Assembly (NCBI RefSeq): GCF_024198235.1
Contig: NZ_JAKCFB010000024.1
Coordinates: 62,001-126,000 of the forward strand
Direction of reading: 5' to 3'
From: Myxococcus dinghuensis
GTDB lineage: Bacteria; Myxococcota; Myxococcia; Myxococcales; Myxococcaceae
Length of the DNA: 64,000 nucleotides
Made by a program: the position numbers and the translations under genes. Each line of letters starts with the position of its first letter. Position 1 is the first letter of the stretch. This document shows, one piece after another, positions 35,152 to 44,146 of the stretch. Below the pieces are notes generated by a model, which saw only the letters and a list, made by a program, of their open reading frames with translations, was not told where the DNA came from and ran no database searches.

Positions 35152-35664
35152 ATGATTCCGCAGCGCATCATCCAATACCTGGAGCGCAGCCGTGTTCCCT
35201 TCGACCGCCGGCCGCACCCCAAGGCCATCACCGCGCAGGCGCTCGCCGCGTCCCTGCACGTCAGCGGCTTCGAGGTGGCGAAGACCGTCATGCTGCAGGC
35301 CCGGGACCGGCTCTGGATGTGCGTGGTGAGCGCGGCGGACACGGTGAACCTGGACCGCTTCTCCCGGCTGACGGGCGCCTCCCAGCTACGGCTCGCGGAG
35401 GAGTCCGAGTTCGCGCACCTCTTCCCCGAATGCGAGATAGGCGCCGAGCCGCCCTTCGGCCTGCTCTATGGCCTGCCGGTGGTGGTGGACGCGCACCTGC
35501 GCGACGCCGGGCGGCTGTTGTTCCGCGCGGGTTCGCACGCCGAGGCGTTGGAGATGCGGTTCGACGACTTCATGAACCTGGAGGCGCCGCTGCTCGGCGA
35601 CATCGTCCACGACCGGGCAGGACGGCGGGCCCCCGTGGACCTGGGCGTGGGCGCGCCCGCGTGA
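35152..35664 (+). CDS. YbaK/EbsC-type aminoacyl-tRNA deacylase
   Basis: The product has 170 residues. GGAGGAG precedes ATG 35152. The fold markers of the YbaK/ProXp editing family are present: 'YLERSRVPFDRRPHP' at the start, Lys44 in 'EVAKTVML' (the conserved substrate lysine), 'VVSAADTVNLDRF', and the C-terminal 'GLLYGLPVVVDAHL'. Such proteins hydrolyse mischarged aminoacyl-tRNA, usually Cys- or Ala-tRNA(Pro). No tRNA synthetase is nearby. Confidence 0.85.
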   Translation: MIPQRIIQYLERSRVPFDRRPHPKAITAQALAASLHVSGFEVAKTVMLQARDRLWMCVVSAADTVNLDRFSRLTGASQLRLAEESEFAHLFPECEIGAEPPFGLLYGLPVVVDAHLRDAGRLLFRAGSHAEALEMRFDDFMNLEAPLLGDIVHDRAGRRAPVDLGVGAPA

Positions 35665-35671
35665 CGCGCGG

Positions 35672-36685
35672 TCAGCGCGCCCGGCCCGACTGCGCGTCGA
35701 ACCGCCGCAGCTTCGCGGGGTCGTAGCGGAGGCAGACGGGCGACCCCGTGGCGGCGCGGAAGTCTCCTGGCGCGCGCGCCACCAGGTGCTCGCCCGCCAC
35801 GTCCACCGTCACCCAGGACTCGGGGCCCATGGGCTCCACCAGGTACACGCGGCCCGACAGCGCGCCCGCGACGTCCGACGAGGTGATGTCGAGCTGCTCC
35901 GGACGCAGCCCGAGCACCACGTCGTCGCCCTCCGGGAGCCCCAGCGTCCGGGGCTTCACCAGGTTGATGCGCGGCGAACCGAAGAAGCCGGCCACGAACA
36001 GGTTGGCGGGAGCGTCGTACAGCTCGCGGGGTGGGGCCACCTGCTGCACCTCGCCCTGGCTCATCACCACCACGCGGTCCGACAGCGTCATCGCCTCCGC
36101 CTGGTCGTGGGTGACGTAGATGAACGTGGCGGCGAGCCGCTCGTGGAGCTTCTTGATTTCGCCGCGCATCTGGGTGCGCAGGGCGGCGTCCAGGTTGGAC
36201 AGGGGCTCGTCGAAGAGGAACACCTTGGGCCGGCGCACGAGGGCGCGCCCCAGGGCCACGCGCTGGCGCTGGCCGCCGGACAGCTCCTTCGGGCGGCGGG
36301 AGAGGAGGGACTCCAGGCCCAGCGTGGTGGCCACCTCGCGCACGCGCGCGTCGATGTCGGCGCGGGACATGCCGAGCACCTCCAGCGGGAAGGCGAGGTT
36401 CCGCGCCACGTCCATGTGCGGATAGAGGGCGTAGCTCTGGAACACCATGGCGATGTCCCGCTCCTTCGGGGACAGGTCGTTCACCACGGCGCCGTCGATG
36501 CGCAGCGTGCCGCCGGACAGGTCCTCCAGCCCGGCGATGAGGTTGAGCGTGGTGGACTTGCCGCAGCCGGACGGCCCCACGAGCGAGACGAACTCGCCGT
36601 CCGCGACCCGCAGCGTGACGCCCTTCACCGCCACCACGCCCCCCCGGTACACCTTGCGCACGTCCTCCAGGGACACGGTCGCCAC
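35672..36685 (-). CDS. ABC transporter ATP-binding protein (UgpC/MalK/MsmK type)
   Basis: The product has 337 residues from a GTG start; GGGGAGG about 10 bases upstream supports it. Nucleotide-binding domain: Walker A 'GPSGCGKST', Q-loop 'VFQSYALYPHM', signature 'LSGGQRQRV', Walker B 'VFLFDEPLSNLDA' and H-loop 'YVTHDQ'. The C-terminal 110 residues form the regulatory OB-type domain seen in carbohydrate importers of this group ('VLGLRPEQLDI'). No permease or solute-binding gene lies beside it, so it is probably a shared ATPase for importers coded elsewhere. Its stop is 8 bases from the convergent YbaK gene. Confidence 0.92.
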   Translation of the reverse strand: MATVSLEDVRKVYRGGVVAVKGVTLRVADGEFVSLVGPSGCGKSTTLNLIAGLEDLSGGTLRIDGAVVNDLSPKERDIAMVFQSYALYPHMDVARNLAFPLEVLGMSRADIDARVREVATTLGLESLLSRRPKELSGGQRQRVALGRALVRRPKVFLFDEPLSNLDAALRTQMRGEIKKLHERLAATFIYVTHDQAEAMTLSDRVVVMSQGEVQQVAPPRELYDAPANLFVAGFFGSPRINLVKPRTLGLPEGDDVVLGLRPEQLDITSSDVAGALSGRVYLVEPMGPESWVTVDVAGEHLVARAPGDFRAATGSPVCLRYDPAKLRRFDAQSGRAR

Positions 36686-36932
36686 GCGGCTAGACCTCCC
36701 CGCCCGTGCGCGCCCACGCCCACCACGCGCCTGTCGTCGTCACCCCCGGTGTCGTCCACATGGGACCGAGCATCCCCCGCTGGTGGAGCGCGGCAAGGCC
36801 GACGTCACACGCGCGTGGACTCGCGGACATCTGGCGCGCCGGCGCGTGTCCTCTCACCGTGACCCTACCTCACGAGGATGAACTCCGGCGACCTACCCTC
36901 CAAATCGGAACTGGCGATATCCTTGCCCCTGC

Positions 36933-37559
36933 ATGGCTTCCTTCCGTCTCGCCTTGGTGGTCGTCACGATTTGCACAATGGCCTGTGGCTCCGCGACTGT
37001 CGGCTCCACGGGCCCGCCTGCCAGCGCGAAATGGGTCGGGCCACCGGTGTCGACACCTGATGGTGGGACGGTGCGCTACGCGCTCTATTACGGACCCTGG
37101 CAATGCAATGAGCGCTGGCTGTCACGTTGCCAGCGACGATGCGCAACCGAAGGACGCGCCCTGATGGGCTGCATCTGGTTGGCGGACATCAAGGGAGACT
37201 GGGTGGGACGCTGGGCCGCGCTGCCGGCAGAGGCCGGCACCCGCTACGCGCTGACACACTGTTGCTGCGACTATGCGACCACGGACCCCGCGCCTGGACG
37301 GCGACAATGGGACAATGCACGTGACGCGTTCCGCCGCGACTGGGTCGAGGAGTTCGGTGCATGGCCGCAGACCGGGGCGCGCAACTGGCCCGGTCACCAC
37401 ATCCGCGACCTTGCCCATGGAGGGCACCCCACGGACCCGCACAACATCTTCCCCGTCCCCGATGCGGTGCACACCGTCATCAACAACGCCTATCCCCAGT
37501 GCTACACACGTGGCAGCAGGTGGAGCGCCGTCGGGCTCGACAGGCCCTACAGCGACTGA
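36933..37559 (+). CDS. SitA-like lipoprotein toxin with HNH-like C-terminal domain
   Basis: This lipoprotein has 208 residues, with lipobox T-M-A-C at Cys18. A Cys-rich middle region ('GPWQCNERWLSRCQRRC', then 'THCCCDY') joins a C-terminal domain with G-H-H at 154-156, Asn171 and His180 ('DLAHGGHP', 'NIFPVPDAVH', 'AYPQCY'). The H-H...N...H pattern fits an HNH-type nuclease toxin. The immunity-type gene starts 3 bases after its stop. Myxobacterial SitA proteins are lipoprotein toxins passed between cells by outer-membrane exchange, each with a cognate SitI. Cell-to-cell delivery of this protein is inferred from that resemblance. No ribosome-binding site is obvious. I recall this sequence type as the SitA5 group, which I cannot verify here. 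Confidence 0.75.
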   Translation: MASFRLALVVVTICTMACGSATVGSTGPPASAKWVGPPVSTPDGGTVRYALYYGPWQCNERWLSRCQRRCATEGRALMGCIWLADIKGDWVGRWAALPAEAGTRYALTHCCCDYATTDPAPGRRQWDNARDAFRRDWVEEFGAWPQTGARNWPGHHIRDLAHGGHPTDPHNIFPVPDAVHTVINNAYPQCYTRGSRWSAVGLDRPYSD

Positions 37560-37562
37560 GCC

Positions 37563-38021
37563 ATGACGCCACTCGATGAACTGCTGGATATCGTGGTGCG
37601 CGAGCACTTCCCGCACGCCCCCGCGTCTGAGCAAGAAATCTCGGACTTCGAGGCGCGCGCGGGTTGGCGCCTCGGCCCGGAGTTGCACGCATTCTATCGG
37701 CGGAGCAACGGCGCGGAGCTGTTCGTACCGCTCCCAGACGCACGGTACTCCATCCTCTCACTGGCAGAGCTTCAACGTGCTCGTGTGAGGATGCGGGGCA
37801 TCGATGACGACTCGATGGGGCCCGCCAGTTGGTGGACGTTGGTGGACTGCCAGGACAGCGACTTCATCCTCGTGAACGTCGCGCGTCCCGCCCCCTATCC
37901 GATGCTCGACGCGTTCCACGAAACCTACCCAAGCGTCCGGCAGGTCGCGGCATCGTTCCAGGAGTTCCTCACCCGCGCCCTCGCGAGCAACAACCGCCTC
38001 TACTGGCTCGCCGACCAATAG
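37563..38021 (+). CDS. SUKH (SMI1/KNR4) family immunity-type protein
   Basis: The protein has 152 residues and is cytosolic (no signal). The SUKH fold is marked by 'EISDFEARAGWRLGPELHAFYRRSNG', the family's hallmark block, followed by 'ILSLAELQRARVRM' and 'PMLDAFHETYPSVRQVAASFQEFL'. SUKH proteins are the commonest immunity partners of polymorphic nuclease toxins. It starts 3 bases after the toxin stop, implying translational coupling, so it probably protects the producer and kin from the preceding lipoprotein toxin. The region after its stop (38022-38139) is less GC-rich. Confidence 0.82.
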   Translation: MTPLDELLDIVVREHFPHAPASEQEISDFEARAGWRLGPELHAFYRRSNGAELFVPLPDARYSILSLAELQRARVRMRGIDDDSMGPASWWTLVDCQDSDFILVNVARPAPYPMLDAFHETYPSVRQVAASFQEFLTRALASNNRLYWLADQ

Positions 38022-38139
38022 CGCTGCACCCATCAGCCATGTCGCGGCCCCGAGCCAACGGACCGACCACATGACCCCGAACTCCTAATCCAGCCACGAA
38101 ATTAGTACCAGATTGGTAGTTCGTGCCCGCGCCTCCGCC

Positions 38140-39795
38140 CTACACCGCCCCGGCCGCCGCGCGGCCCGCCGCGCGCCCGGAGAAGATGCAGCCCCCGAGG
38201 AAGGTGCCCTCCAGCGCGCGGTAGCCGTGCACGCCACCACCGCCGAAGCCCGCGACCTCGCCGGCCGCGTAGAGCCCGGGGACCACCTGCCCGTTCGCGC
38301 CGAACACCCGCGCGGACAGGTCCGTCTCGAACCCGCCCAGCGTCTTGCGCGTGAGGATGTTCAACTTCACGCCGATGAGCGGCCCCGCCTCCGGGTCCAG
38401 GATGCGATGCGGCTTCGCCGTCCGCACCAGCTGGTCTCCGCGATAGGACCGCGCCTGCCGGATGGCGGCGATCTGCAGGTCCTTGCCGAACGGATTGTCC
38501 AACTGCCTGTCGCGCGCGACCACCTCCCGCTCCACCGTCGCGAAGTCGAGCAGCGGCGTCTCCGTCTTCGCGTTCATCCCCTCCACCAGCTTGCGCAGGT
38601 CGTTGGCCACGACGAAGTCGACCCCGTGCTCCTTGAACGCCTCCACCGGCCCCATCGCCTTCTTGCCCACCGCCCGGTTGAGCACCCCGCGCCAGTCCTT
38701 GTTCGTCAGGTCCGGGTTCTGCTCCGACCCGGAGAGCGCGAACTCCTTCTTGATGATGCGCTGGTTCAACACGAACCACGTGTGCTCGTGCCCCGTCTTC
38801 AGGATGTACTCGAGCGTCCCCAGCGTGTCGAAGCCCGGGAACAGCGGCGGCGGCAGCCGCTTGCCCGTGGCGTCCAGCCACAGCGAGCTGGGCCCGGGCA
38901 GAATCCGGATGCCGTGCTGCGGCCAGATGGGGCTCCAGTTCCGCAACCCCTCCGTGTAGTGCCACATGCGGTCGCGGTTGATGAGCCGCGCGCCCGCCGC
39001 CTCGGTGATGGCGATCATCCGCCCGTCCACGTGCGCCGGCACGCCCTGCACCATGAACTTCGGCGCGGGCCCCATCCGCGCGGGCCAGCTCTTGCGCACC
39101 AGCTCGTGGTTGCCGCCGATGCCACCCGACGTGACGATGACCGCCGAGGCGCGCACCTCGAAGTCCCCCACCGTCTCCCGCGGCGAGCTCACGCCCCGAG
39201 GCACGTCCGTCGGCACCAGCTTCATGCCGCGCGCCCCCACCACGGCGCCGTCCTGCACGAGCAGCTCGTCCACGCGGTGGCGGAACAGGAACTCGAGCTT
39301 CCCCTGCGCCCGGGCCGCCTGCGCGCGGCGCACGAACGGCGCGAGCACGCCCGGCCCGGTGCCCCACGTCACGTGGAAGCGCGGCACCGAGTTGCCGTGC
39401 CCCACCGCGCCGTAGCCACCCCGCTCCGCCCAGCCCACCACGGGGAACCAGCGCATGCCCTGCGCGTGCAGCCACGGCCGCATCTCCCCCGCCGCGAACG
39501 CGACGAACGCCTCCGCCCATTGGCGCGGCCACCGGTCCTCCTCCCGGTCGAACCCCGCCGTCCCCATCCAGTCCTCGAGCGCCAGCGCGTGCGAGTCCTG
39601 GATGCCCATGCGCCGCTGCTCCGGCGAGTCCACCAGGAACAACCCACCGAACGACCAGAACGCCTGACCGCCCAGGTTCTGCTCCGCCTCCTGGTCCAGC
39701 ACGATGACGCGCTTGCCCGCATCCGCCAGCTCCGTCGCGGCCACCAACCCCGCCAACCCTCCGCCCACGACGATGACATCCGCCTGCTGTCCCAT
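38140..39795 (-). CDS. FAD-binding dehydrogenase (KstD/fumarate reductase flavoprotein family)
   Basis: The protein has 551 residues. GGAGGA precedes ATG 39795. The N-terminal FAD fold has 'IVVGGGLAGLVAATELADAG' with the acidic 'VIVLDQE' that binds ribose; later FAD blocks include 'FWSFGGLFL', 'AVIVTSGGIGGN' and the C-terminal 'GLYAAGEVAGFGGGGVHGYRAL'. The family includes fumarate reductase-like and ketosteroid dehydrogenases; the substrate cannot be told from sequence alone. It diverges from the radical SAM gene across about 270 bases. Confidence 0.87.
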   Translation of the reverse strand: MGQQADVIVVGGGLAGLVAATELADAGKRVIVLDQEAEQNLGGQAFWSFGGLFLVDSPEQRRMGIQDSHALALEDWMGTAGFDREEDRWPRQWAEAFVAFAAGEMRPWLHAQGMRWFPVVGWAERGGYGAVGHGNSVPRFHVTWGTGPGVLAPFVRRAQAARAQGKLEFLFRHRVDELLVQDGAVVGARGMKLVPTDVPRGVSSPRETVGDFEVRASAVIVTSGGIGGNHELVRKSWPARMGPAPKFMVQGVPAHVDGRMIAITEAAGARLINRDRMWHYTEGLRNWSPIWPQHGIRILPGPSSLWLDATGKRLPPPLFPGFDTLGTLEYILKTGHEHTWFVLNQRIIKKEFALSGSEQNPDLTNKDWRGVLNRAVGKKAMGPVEAFKEHGVDFVVANDLRKLVEGMNAKTETPLLDFATVEREVVARDRQLDNPFGKDLQIAAIRQARSYRGDQLVRTAKPHRILDPEAGPLIGVKLNILTRKTLGGFETDLSARVFGANGQVVPGLYAAGEVAGFGGGGVHGYRALEGTFLGGCIFSGRAAGRAAAGAV

Positions 39796-40065
39796 TCGGA
39801 TCCTCCGAGCTCGACGCGAGAGCGCGCGATGATAGGGGAACACCTCCCGCTGGCGAGGACCTGACCCCACCCGCCCGCCGACCCGCACCACATGTCTGGC
39901 TTCGACCTGCCGCGTCATCCGAGACGGGTGACGCCGCCCACGAGCCCATGGTAGTCCTGACCGCTCGTTACTTGGTGGTCAAACGGAACCCACCTCCTCG
40001 TCGCACGGGGTGACGGAGTGAGGGGTTCCGACGGGCCGCCCCCTGCCTGCCATTGGAGGAGCGGC

Positions 40066-41424
40066 GTGAGCGTGACAACCCACGCGGTGAAGCCCCTGTC
40101 CCCGGAGCCCCGCTACCGGGCGTACACGACCCGTCACCTGGAGGAGCTGACGACGCGGGCGGGCCTGTCCGCCGACGAGCGGCTCGCGGTGCAGGCGGTG
40201 GCGCAGGTCCTCCCCTTCCGGGCGAACAGCTACGTCGTCGACGAGCTCATCGACTGGGCGGCCGCGCCGGACGACCCCATGTACCGGCTGCTGTTCCCCC
40301 AGCCGGACATGCTGCCCGCCGAGGACGTGGCGCGCATCGCGGACCTGCTGCGCGCGGGCGCCTCCGCGCAGGCGCTGAACGCGGTGGTGCAGCCGCTGCG
40401 CGCCCGGCTCAATCCCCACCCGGCCGGGCAGATGGACCTCAACGTGCCCCGGCTGGCCAACGCGGAGCCGCTGCCGGGCCTGCAACACAAGTACGCGGAG
40501 ACGGTGCTGTTCTTCCCCCAGCAGGGCCAGACGTGCCACGCGTACTGCACGTACTGCTTCCGCTGGGCGCAGTTCGTGGGGGACGCGGACCTGAAGTTCG
40601 CCTCGCGCGACATCGCGTCGTTGGTGGACTACGTGCGCTCGCACGAGGAGGTCACCAACGTGCTCCTCACCGGCGGCGACCCCATGGTGATGAACGAGCG
40701 GGTGCTCGCGCGCTACATCGAGCCGCTGCTGGACATCGAGCACCTGGAGGCCATCCGCATCGGGACGAAGTCGCTGGCGTGGTGGCCGCAGCGCTTCGTC
40801 AGCGACCCGGACGCGGACGACACGCTGCGCCTCTTCGAGCGCGTGGTGGCCGCCGGCAAGAACCTGGCGCTCATGGCCCACTTCTCCCATCCGAACGAGC
40901 TGGCCTCGCCCATGGTGCTGGAGGCGGTGCGGCGCATCCGCGCGACGGGCGCCGTCATCCGCACGCAGGCGCCGCTGATTCGCGGCATCAACGACGACGC
41001 GGCGACGTGGGAGCGCATGTGGCGCACGCACCTGCGCCACGGGATGGTGCCCTATTACATGTTCGTCGAGCGGGACACGGGCCCCCGGGACTACTTCGCG
41101 GTGCCGCTGGCCCGCGCGGTGGACATCTTCCGGAGCGCCTACCAGCGCGTGTCGGGCCTCGGGCGCACCGTGCGCGGGCCCTCCATGTCCGCCACGCCGG
41201 GCAAGGTCTGCGTGGACGGCGTCGCCGACATCGGCGGGGAGAAGGTCTTCGTGCTCCACTTCATCCAGGCGCGCAACCCGGAGTGGGTGGGCCGACCGTT
41301 CTTCGCGAAGTACGACGAGCAGGCCACGTGGCTGTTCGACCTGCGGCCCGCGCTCGGCGCCGACGCGTTCCCGTGGGAGACGGCCTCCACCAGCGGCGCG
41401 CACAACGACCTGCCGGTGGACTGA
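40066..41424 (+). CDS. KamA-family radical SAM protein (lysine 2,3-aminomutase-like)
   Basis: The product has 452 residues from GTG 40066, with GGAGGAG 5 bases upstream. The radical SAM cluster is Cys157-x3-Cys161-x2-Cys164 ('CHAYCTYC'), followed by 'LLTGGDPM' (SAM-binding GGDP) and barrel strands such as 'AIRIGTKSLAW' and 'GAVIRTQAPLIRG'. A Lys in 'MSATPGKVCVDG' aligns with the PLP-lysine segment of lysine 2,3-aminomutase, though the glycine run is reduced. It may rearrange an amino acid or be a divergent KamA relative. No partner gene is nearby. Confidence 0.87.
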   Translation: MSVTTHAVKPLSPEPRYRAYTTRHLEELTTRAGLSADERLAVQAVAQVLPFRANSYVVDELIDWAAAPDDPMYRLLFPQPDMLPAEDVARIADLLRAGASAQALNAVVQPLRARLNPHPAGQMDLNVPRLANAEPLPGLQHKYAETVLFFPQQGQTCHAYCTYCFRWAQFVGDADLKFASRDIASLVDYVRSHEEVTNVLLTGGDPMVMNERVLARYIEPLLDIEHLEAIRIGTKSLAWWPQRFVSDPDADDTLRLFERVVAAGKNLALMAHFSHPNELASPMVLEAVRRIRATGAVIRTQAPLIRGINDDAATWERMWRTHLRHGMVPYYMFVERDTGPRDYFAVPLARAVDIFRSAYQRVSGLGRTVRGPSMSATPGKVCVDGVADIGGEKVFVLHFIQARNPEWVGRPFFAKYDEQATWLFDLRPALGADAFPWETASTSGAHNDLPVD

Positions 41425-41470
41425 CAGGTTGGCAGCGGGCCTCCGCGGTCCGCGCGCCAATCCGTCGCGT

Positions 41471-41803
41471 TCACGGGAACGTCCAGGTCAGCAGGAACCC
41501 GACGGTCCACATGCTGAGCGCCGTGACGGGAACCCACCACACCCCCGCCCCCACGTAGGTGAGGGTCAACCGGACCGGTGGCTTCTTCGCCGGGTTCGCC
41601 GGGTCGTCGGGAGGGAGGGTGCTGAAGACGTACGCCCCCATCCTCCGGATGGCCAGCACGGCCAGGACGCCCAACCCGCAGCCGAGGGCTCCGGCCAGCA
41701 CATAGCGGGCGACACCGCCGCCTTGGATCTGGGCCGCCGCGGCCGCGCCCCCCATCGCGGCGGACCACGACATCAGCGTCAACATGTCCCACAGGCTCAC
41801 CAT
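41471..41803 (-). CDS. Small membrane protein
   Basis: The protein has 110 residues. Three hydrophobic segments lie near residues 5-25, 29-50 and 84-108. The loop between the second and third is Pro/Asp-rich ('LPPDDPANPAKKPP'). GGGGAG about 9 bases upstream supports ATG 41803. No family is recognised. It converges on the radical SAM gene. Confidence 0.6.
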   Translation of the reverse strand: MVSLWDMLTLMSWSAAMGGAAAAAQIQGGGVARYVLAGALGCGLGVLAVLAIRRMGAYVFSTLPPDDPANPAKKPPVRLTLTYVGAGVWWVPVTALSMWTVGFLLTWTFP

Positions 41804-41979
41804 CGAGGCCGCTCCCCGGAGTCCCGCGTCTCCCCACCTGGACACGGACGACGTCGCGACTCATTGCGAATCCGGGGCCAACGCGTCGGGTGGGGTTCCG
41901 AGTCCCGGGTGCGCGAGCCGGCGTCCAGGTCATGCCCGCATGGACATGGCGCGAGCCCGGGCAGCGCGGGCGTGGAGCC

Positions 41980-42507
41980 TCACCCCTCGACGCGCACGTG
42001 GCTCGCCGCGGCGAACTGCCGCACCACGCAGTCCCCCGCACTGCCGTCCTCCCACGCGAGCATGGCGAACTCCGCCGGCGCGTCGAGCGCGATGATGGGG
42101 TGGTGCCACACGCCCTGGTGGTAGTTCACGCCCTCCCCCGGCCCGCAGATGAACGCCTCCAGCCGCTCCACTTCCGGCCCCCCATCGAGCGCGGTGGGCG
42201 CGACACACACGAGGTAGCGCTCGCAGCGCATGGGCAGGAACGCCTGGCTCGAATGTGGGTGGTGCTCCAGCAGCTTCACCGTGAAGGGCAGCGCCTGGGG
42301 CACCGACCGGAACACCGCGAGGTTGGGCTTCGCGCCGTCGCGTCCGTTCTCCAATCTCGCGGACCAGTCGAACCGCACCGCCGTGCCCTGATTCGCCAGC
42401 GCACCGGGCGCCAGGCCCGCGGAGATGACATCGCCATACGGCGCGAAGCCCTCGGGTGACAGGGGGCGCGCGACCACGGTCCGAGGCATCTCCCGGAGCT
42501 CACTCAT
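41980..42507 (-). CDS. allA: Ureidoglycolate lyase
   Basis: The protein has 175 residues. The AllA pattern is clear: 'VVARPLSPEGFAPYGDVIS' at the N-terminus, 'VKLLEHHPHSSQAFLPM', 'YLVCVAP', and 'CGPGEGVNYHQGVWHHPI' with the conserved His cluster of the cupin-like fold. The enzyme releases urea from ureidoglycolate to give glyoxylate at the end of purine/allantoin breakdown. No other purine catabolism gene is in the window. ATG 42507 is used; an ATG at 42519 is in frame and cannot be excluded. Confidence 0.87.
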   Translation of the reverse strand: MSELREMPRTVVARPLSPEGFAPYGDVISAGLAPGALANQGTAVRFDWSARLENGRDGAKPNLAVFRSVPQALPFTVKLLEHHPHSSQAFLPMRCERYLVCVAPTALDGGPEVERLEAFICGPGEGVNYHQGVWHHPIIALDAPAEFAMLAWEDGSAGDCVVRQFAAASHVRVEG

Positions 42508-42630
42508 GCCCCGAAGCATAGCCGACCGCCCCGGGGCCGGAGGCGCCGACCCGGGAATCGCGCGGACACCGTGAATATCCGGCGGCGACCTCCGTCGTGC
42601 TCGCGTTCGACCCCCGCCCTGGAGTCTCTC

Positions 42631-42984
42631 GTGCGAATCCTCGCCGCCGCCCTCGCCCTCGCCGCCCTCGCCCTGCCCGCCCGTGGCGAAGCGGCCTCCC
42701 TCCGTTGTGGCAACAACCTCGCCTCGGACGGCAACTCCCCCTCCGAAGTCCGGTTCAAGTGCGGCGAGCCCATGTCGACGGCCCACCGCGAGGAGACGAC
42801 CTCCACCCGGACGAAGGCCCGTCAGGGCGATGGCGAGAACAGCACCAGCCAGAGCACCACGACCTCGGTCACCATCCACATCGAGGAGTGGACCTACAAC
42901 TTCGGCCCCAATCGATTGATGCAGGTCGTCACGTTCAAGGACGGCAAGCTGACGGACGTCCACAGCACGAGCTACGGCAAGTAG
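42631..42984 (+). CDS. Exported DUF2845-type protein
   Basis: The protein has 117 residues from GTG 42631, chosen because GGAG sits 8 bases upstream and it exposes a clean signal peptide ending near 'GEAAS'. The mature part has 'LRCGNNLASDGNS' and 'VRFKCGEP', the paired-Cys hallmark of DUF2845, followed by a beta hairpin ('TIHIEEWTYNFGPNRLMQVVTFKDGKL'). These are small periplasmic proteins of unknown role. Confidence 0.78.
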   Translation: MRILAAALALAALALPARGEAASLRCGNNLASDGNSPSEVRFKCGEPMSTAHREETTSTRTKARQGDGENSTSQSTTTSVTIHIEEWTYNFGPNRLMQVVTFKDGKLTDVHSTSYGK

Positions 42985-43309
42985 CGGACGCCGGGCGCGC
43001 TCCATTCACAGACATCCTCGCGTCCACGCCACGGCATGGCATCCTCCCGGCCCTGACGTGTCCGAAGACCGGTGTCTCCCTTTGCCCTGGATGGAGCGTC
43101 CCCCCGCGTGGGGACGGGCTCACGATGCGGCGTCTCGTCACGGTGACCCCGATGCGCTGGCGGAAGGAGGGGCCGCTCACAGTGCTCGTGCAGGACCTCA
43201 CTTCGCGGTAGACCCGAGGACGAGGGCGACGAGCCTCCCACACACCACGGGGTCACCAGGAGAACCCTCCCCACCCGACCGCGCTTGCCGGCGTGAGGAA
43301 GCCACGTCG
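42985..43309. other. Intergenic region without a supported gene
   Basis: 325 bases between the DUF2845 gene and the hydrolase gene. Plus-strand frames are open through it but their products are Arg/Pro-rich with no start signals. Only the GAGGAA site before 43310 is interpretable. Confidence 0.4.
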
Positions 43310-44146
43310 ATGCCAAGAGCCCGTTCCATGACGACCTGGTTACATGGAGTCAGCGAAGCGAACGGCATCGACCTCCACTACGTCCGAACCGGGGGTGACC
43401 ATCCACCCGTGGTCCTGCTCCATGGGTTGATGGGGAGCGGTGCGTGCTGGAGTCCCGTGGCGCGCGTGCTCGAAGCTGAATCCGACGTCGTCATGCCCGA
43501 TGCCAGAGGGCACGGCGCTTCGAGCGCGCCGCGACACGGCTACCGGTACGACGACCACGCGAACGACGTCGTGGGACTCATCCGCGGCCTGGGGCTCGCG
43601 CGTCCGGTGCTGCTCGGCCACTCGATGGGCGGGATGACCGCCGCGGTGGTGGCGAGCAGAAGGACGGCGGGCCTCCGTGGCCTCGTGCTGGTCGACCCGA
43701 CGTTCTTGAGCCCCGAGCGTCAACGCGAGGTTCACGACAGCGACGTCGCCGAGCAACACCGCCGGACCCTCGACCTCCCCAAGTCCAAGCTGGTTGCCCA
43801 GGCCCGAGCCCGAAGCCCGGGGCGCTCGCTCGAAATCATCGAGCACCTCGCCGAGGCGAGGCTGAAGACCCGCCTCGACGCCTTCGACGTCCTCACGCCG
43901 CCCAACCCCGAGTATCGCGACGTGATACGCGAGATCGACGTGCCCATCCTGCTCGTCATCGGGGACAGGAGTCCCGTCGTCACGCTCGAGATGGCAACGG
44001 AGCTGCGGAGCCTCAACCCGCGCGTGCGAATCGAACAGGTCCAGGATGCCTCGCACGGCCTGCCATACGACCAACCCGAGCACCTGGGCGCGGTAGCCGC
44101 GTCGTTCCTGCGTGAGCTGCCTCAGTTGAGGTCCACACCGGGATAG
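43310..44146 (+). CDS. Alpha/beta hydrolase
   Basis: The hydrolase has 278 residues. GAGGAA about 9 bases before ATG 43310 supports it over ATG 43328. Landmarks: 'VVLLHGLMGSG' oxyanion loop, 'MPDARGHGAS', nucleophile elbow G-H-S-M-G-G, an Asp in 'LLVIGDRSPV', and the final His in 'DASHGLPYD', completing a Ser-His-Asp triad. No signal peptide, so cytosolic. The substrate is unknown. Its last 25 bases overlap the end of the convergent HEAT-like gene. Confidence 0.87.
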   Translation: MPRARSMTTWLHGVSEANGIDLHYVRTGGDHPPVVLLHGLMGSGACWSPVARVLEAESDVVMPDARGHGASSAPRHGYRYDDHANDVVGLIRGLGLARPVLLGHSMGGMTAAVVASRRTAGLRGLVLVDPTFLSPERQREVHDSDVAEQHRRTLDLPKSKLVAQARARSPGRSLEIIEHLAEARLKTRLDAFDVLTPPNPEYRDVIREIDVPILLVIGDRSPVVTLEMATELRSLNPRVRIEQVQDASHGLPYDQPEHLGAVAASFLRELPQLRSTPG

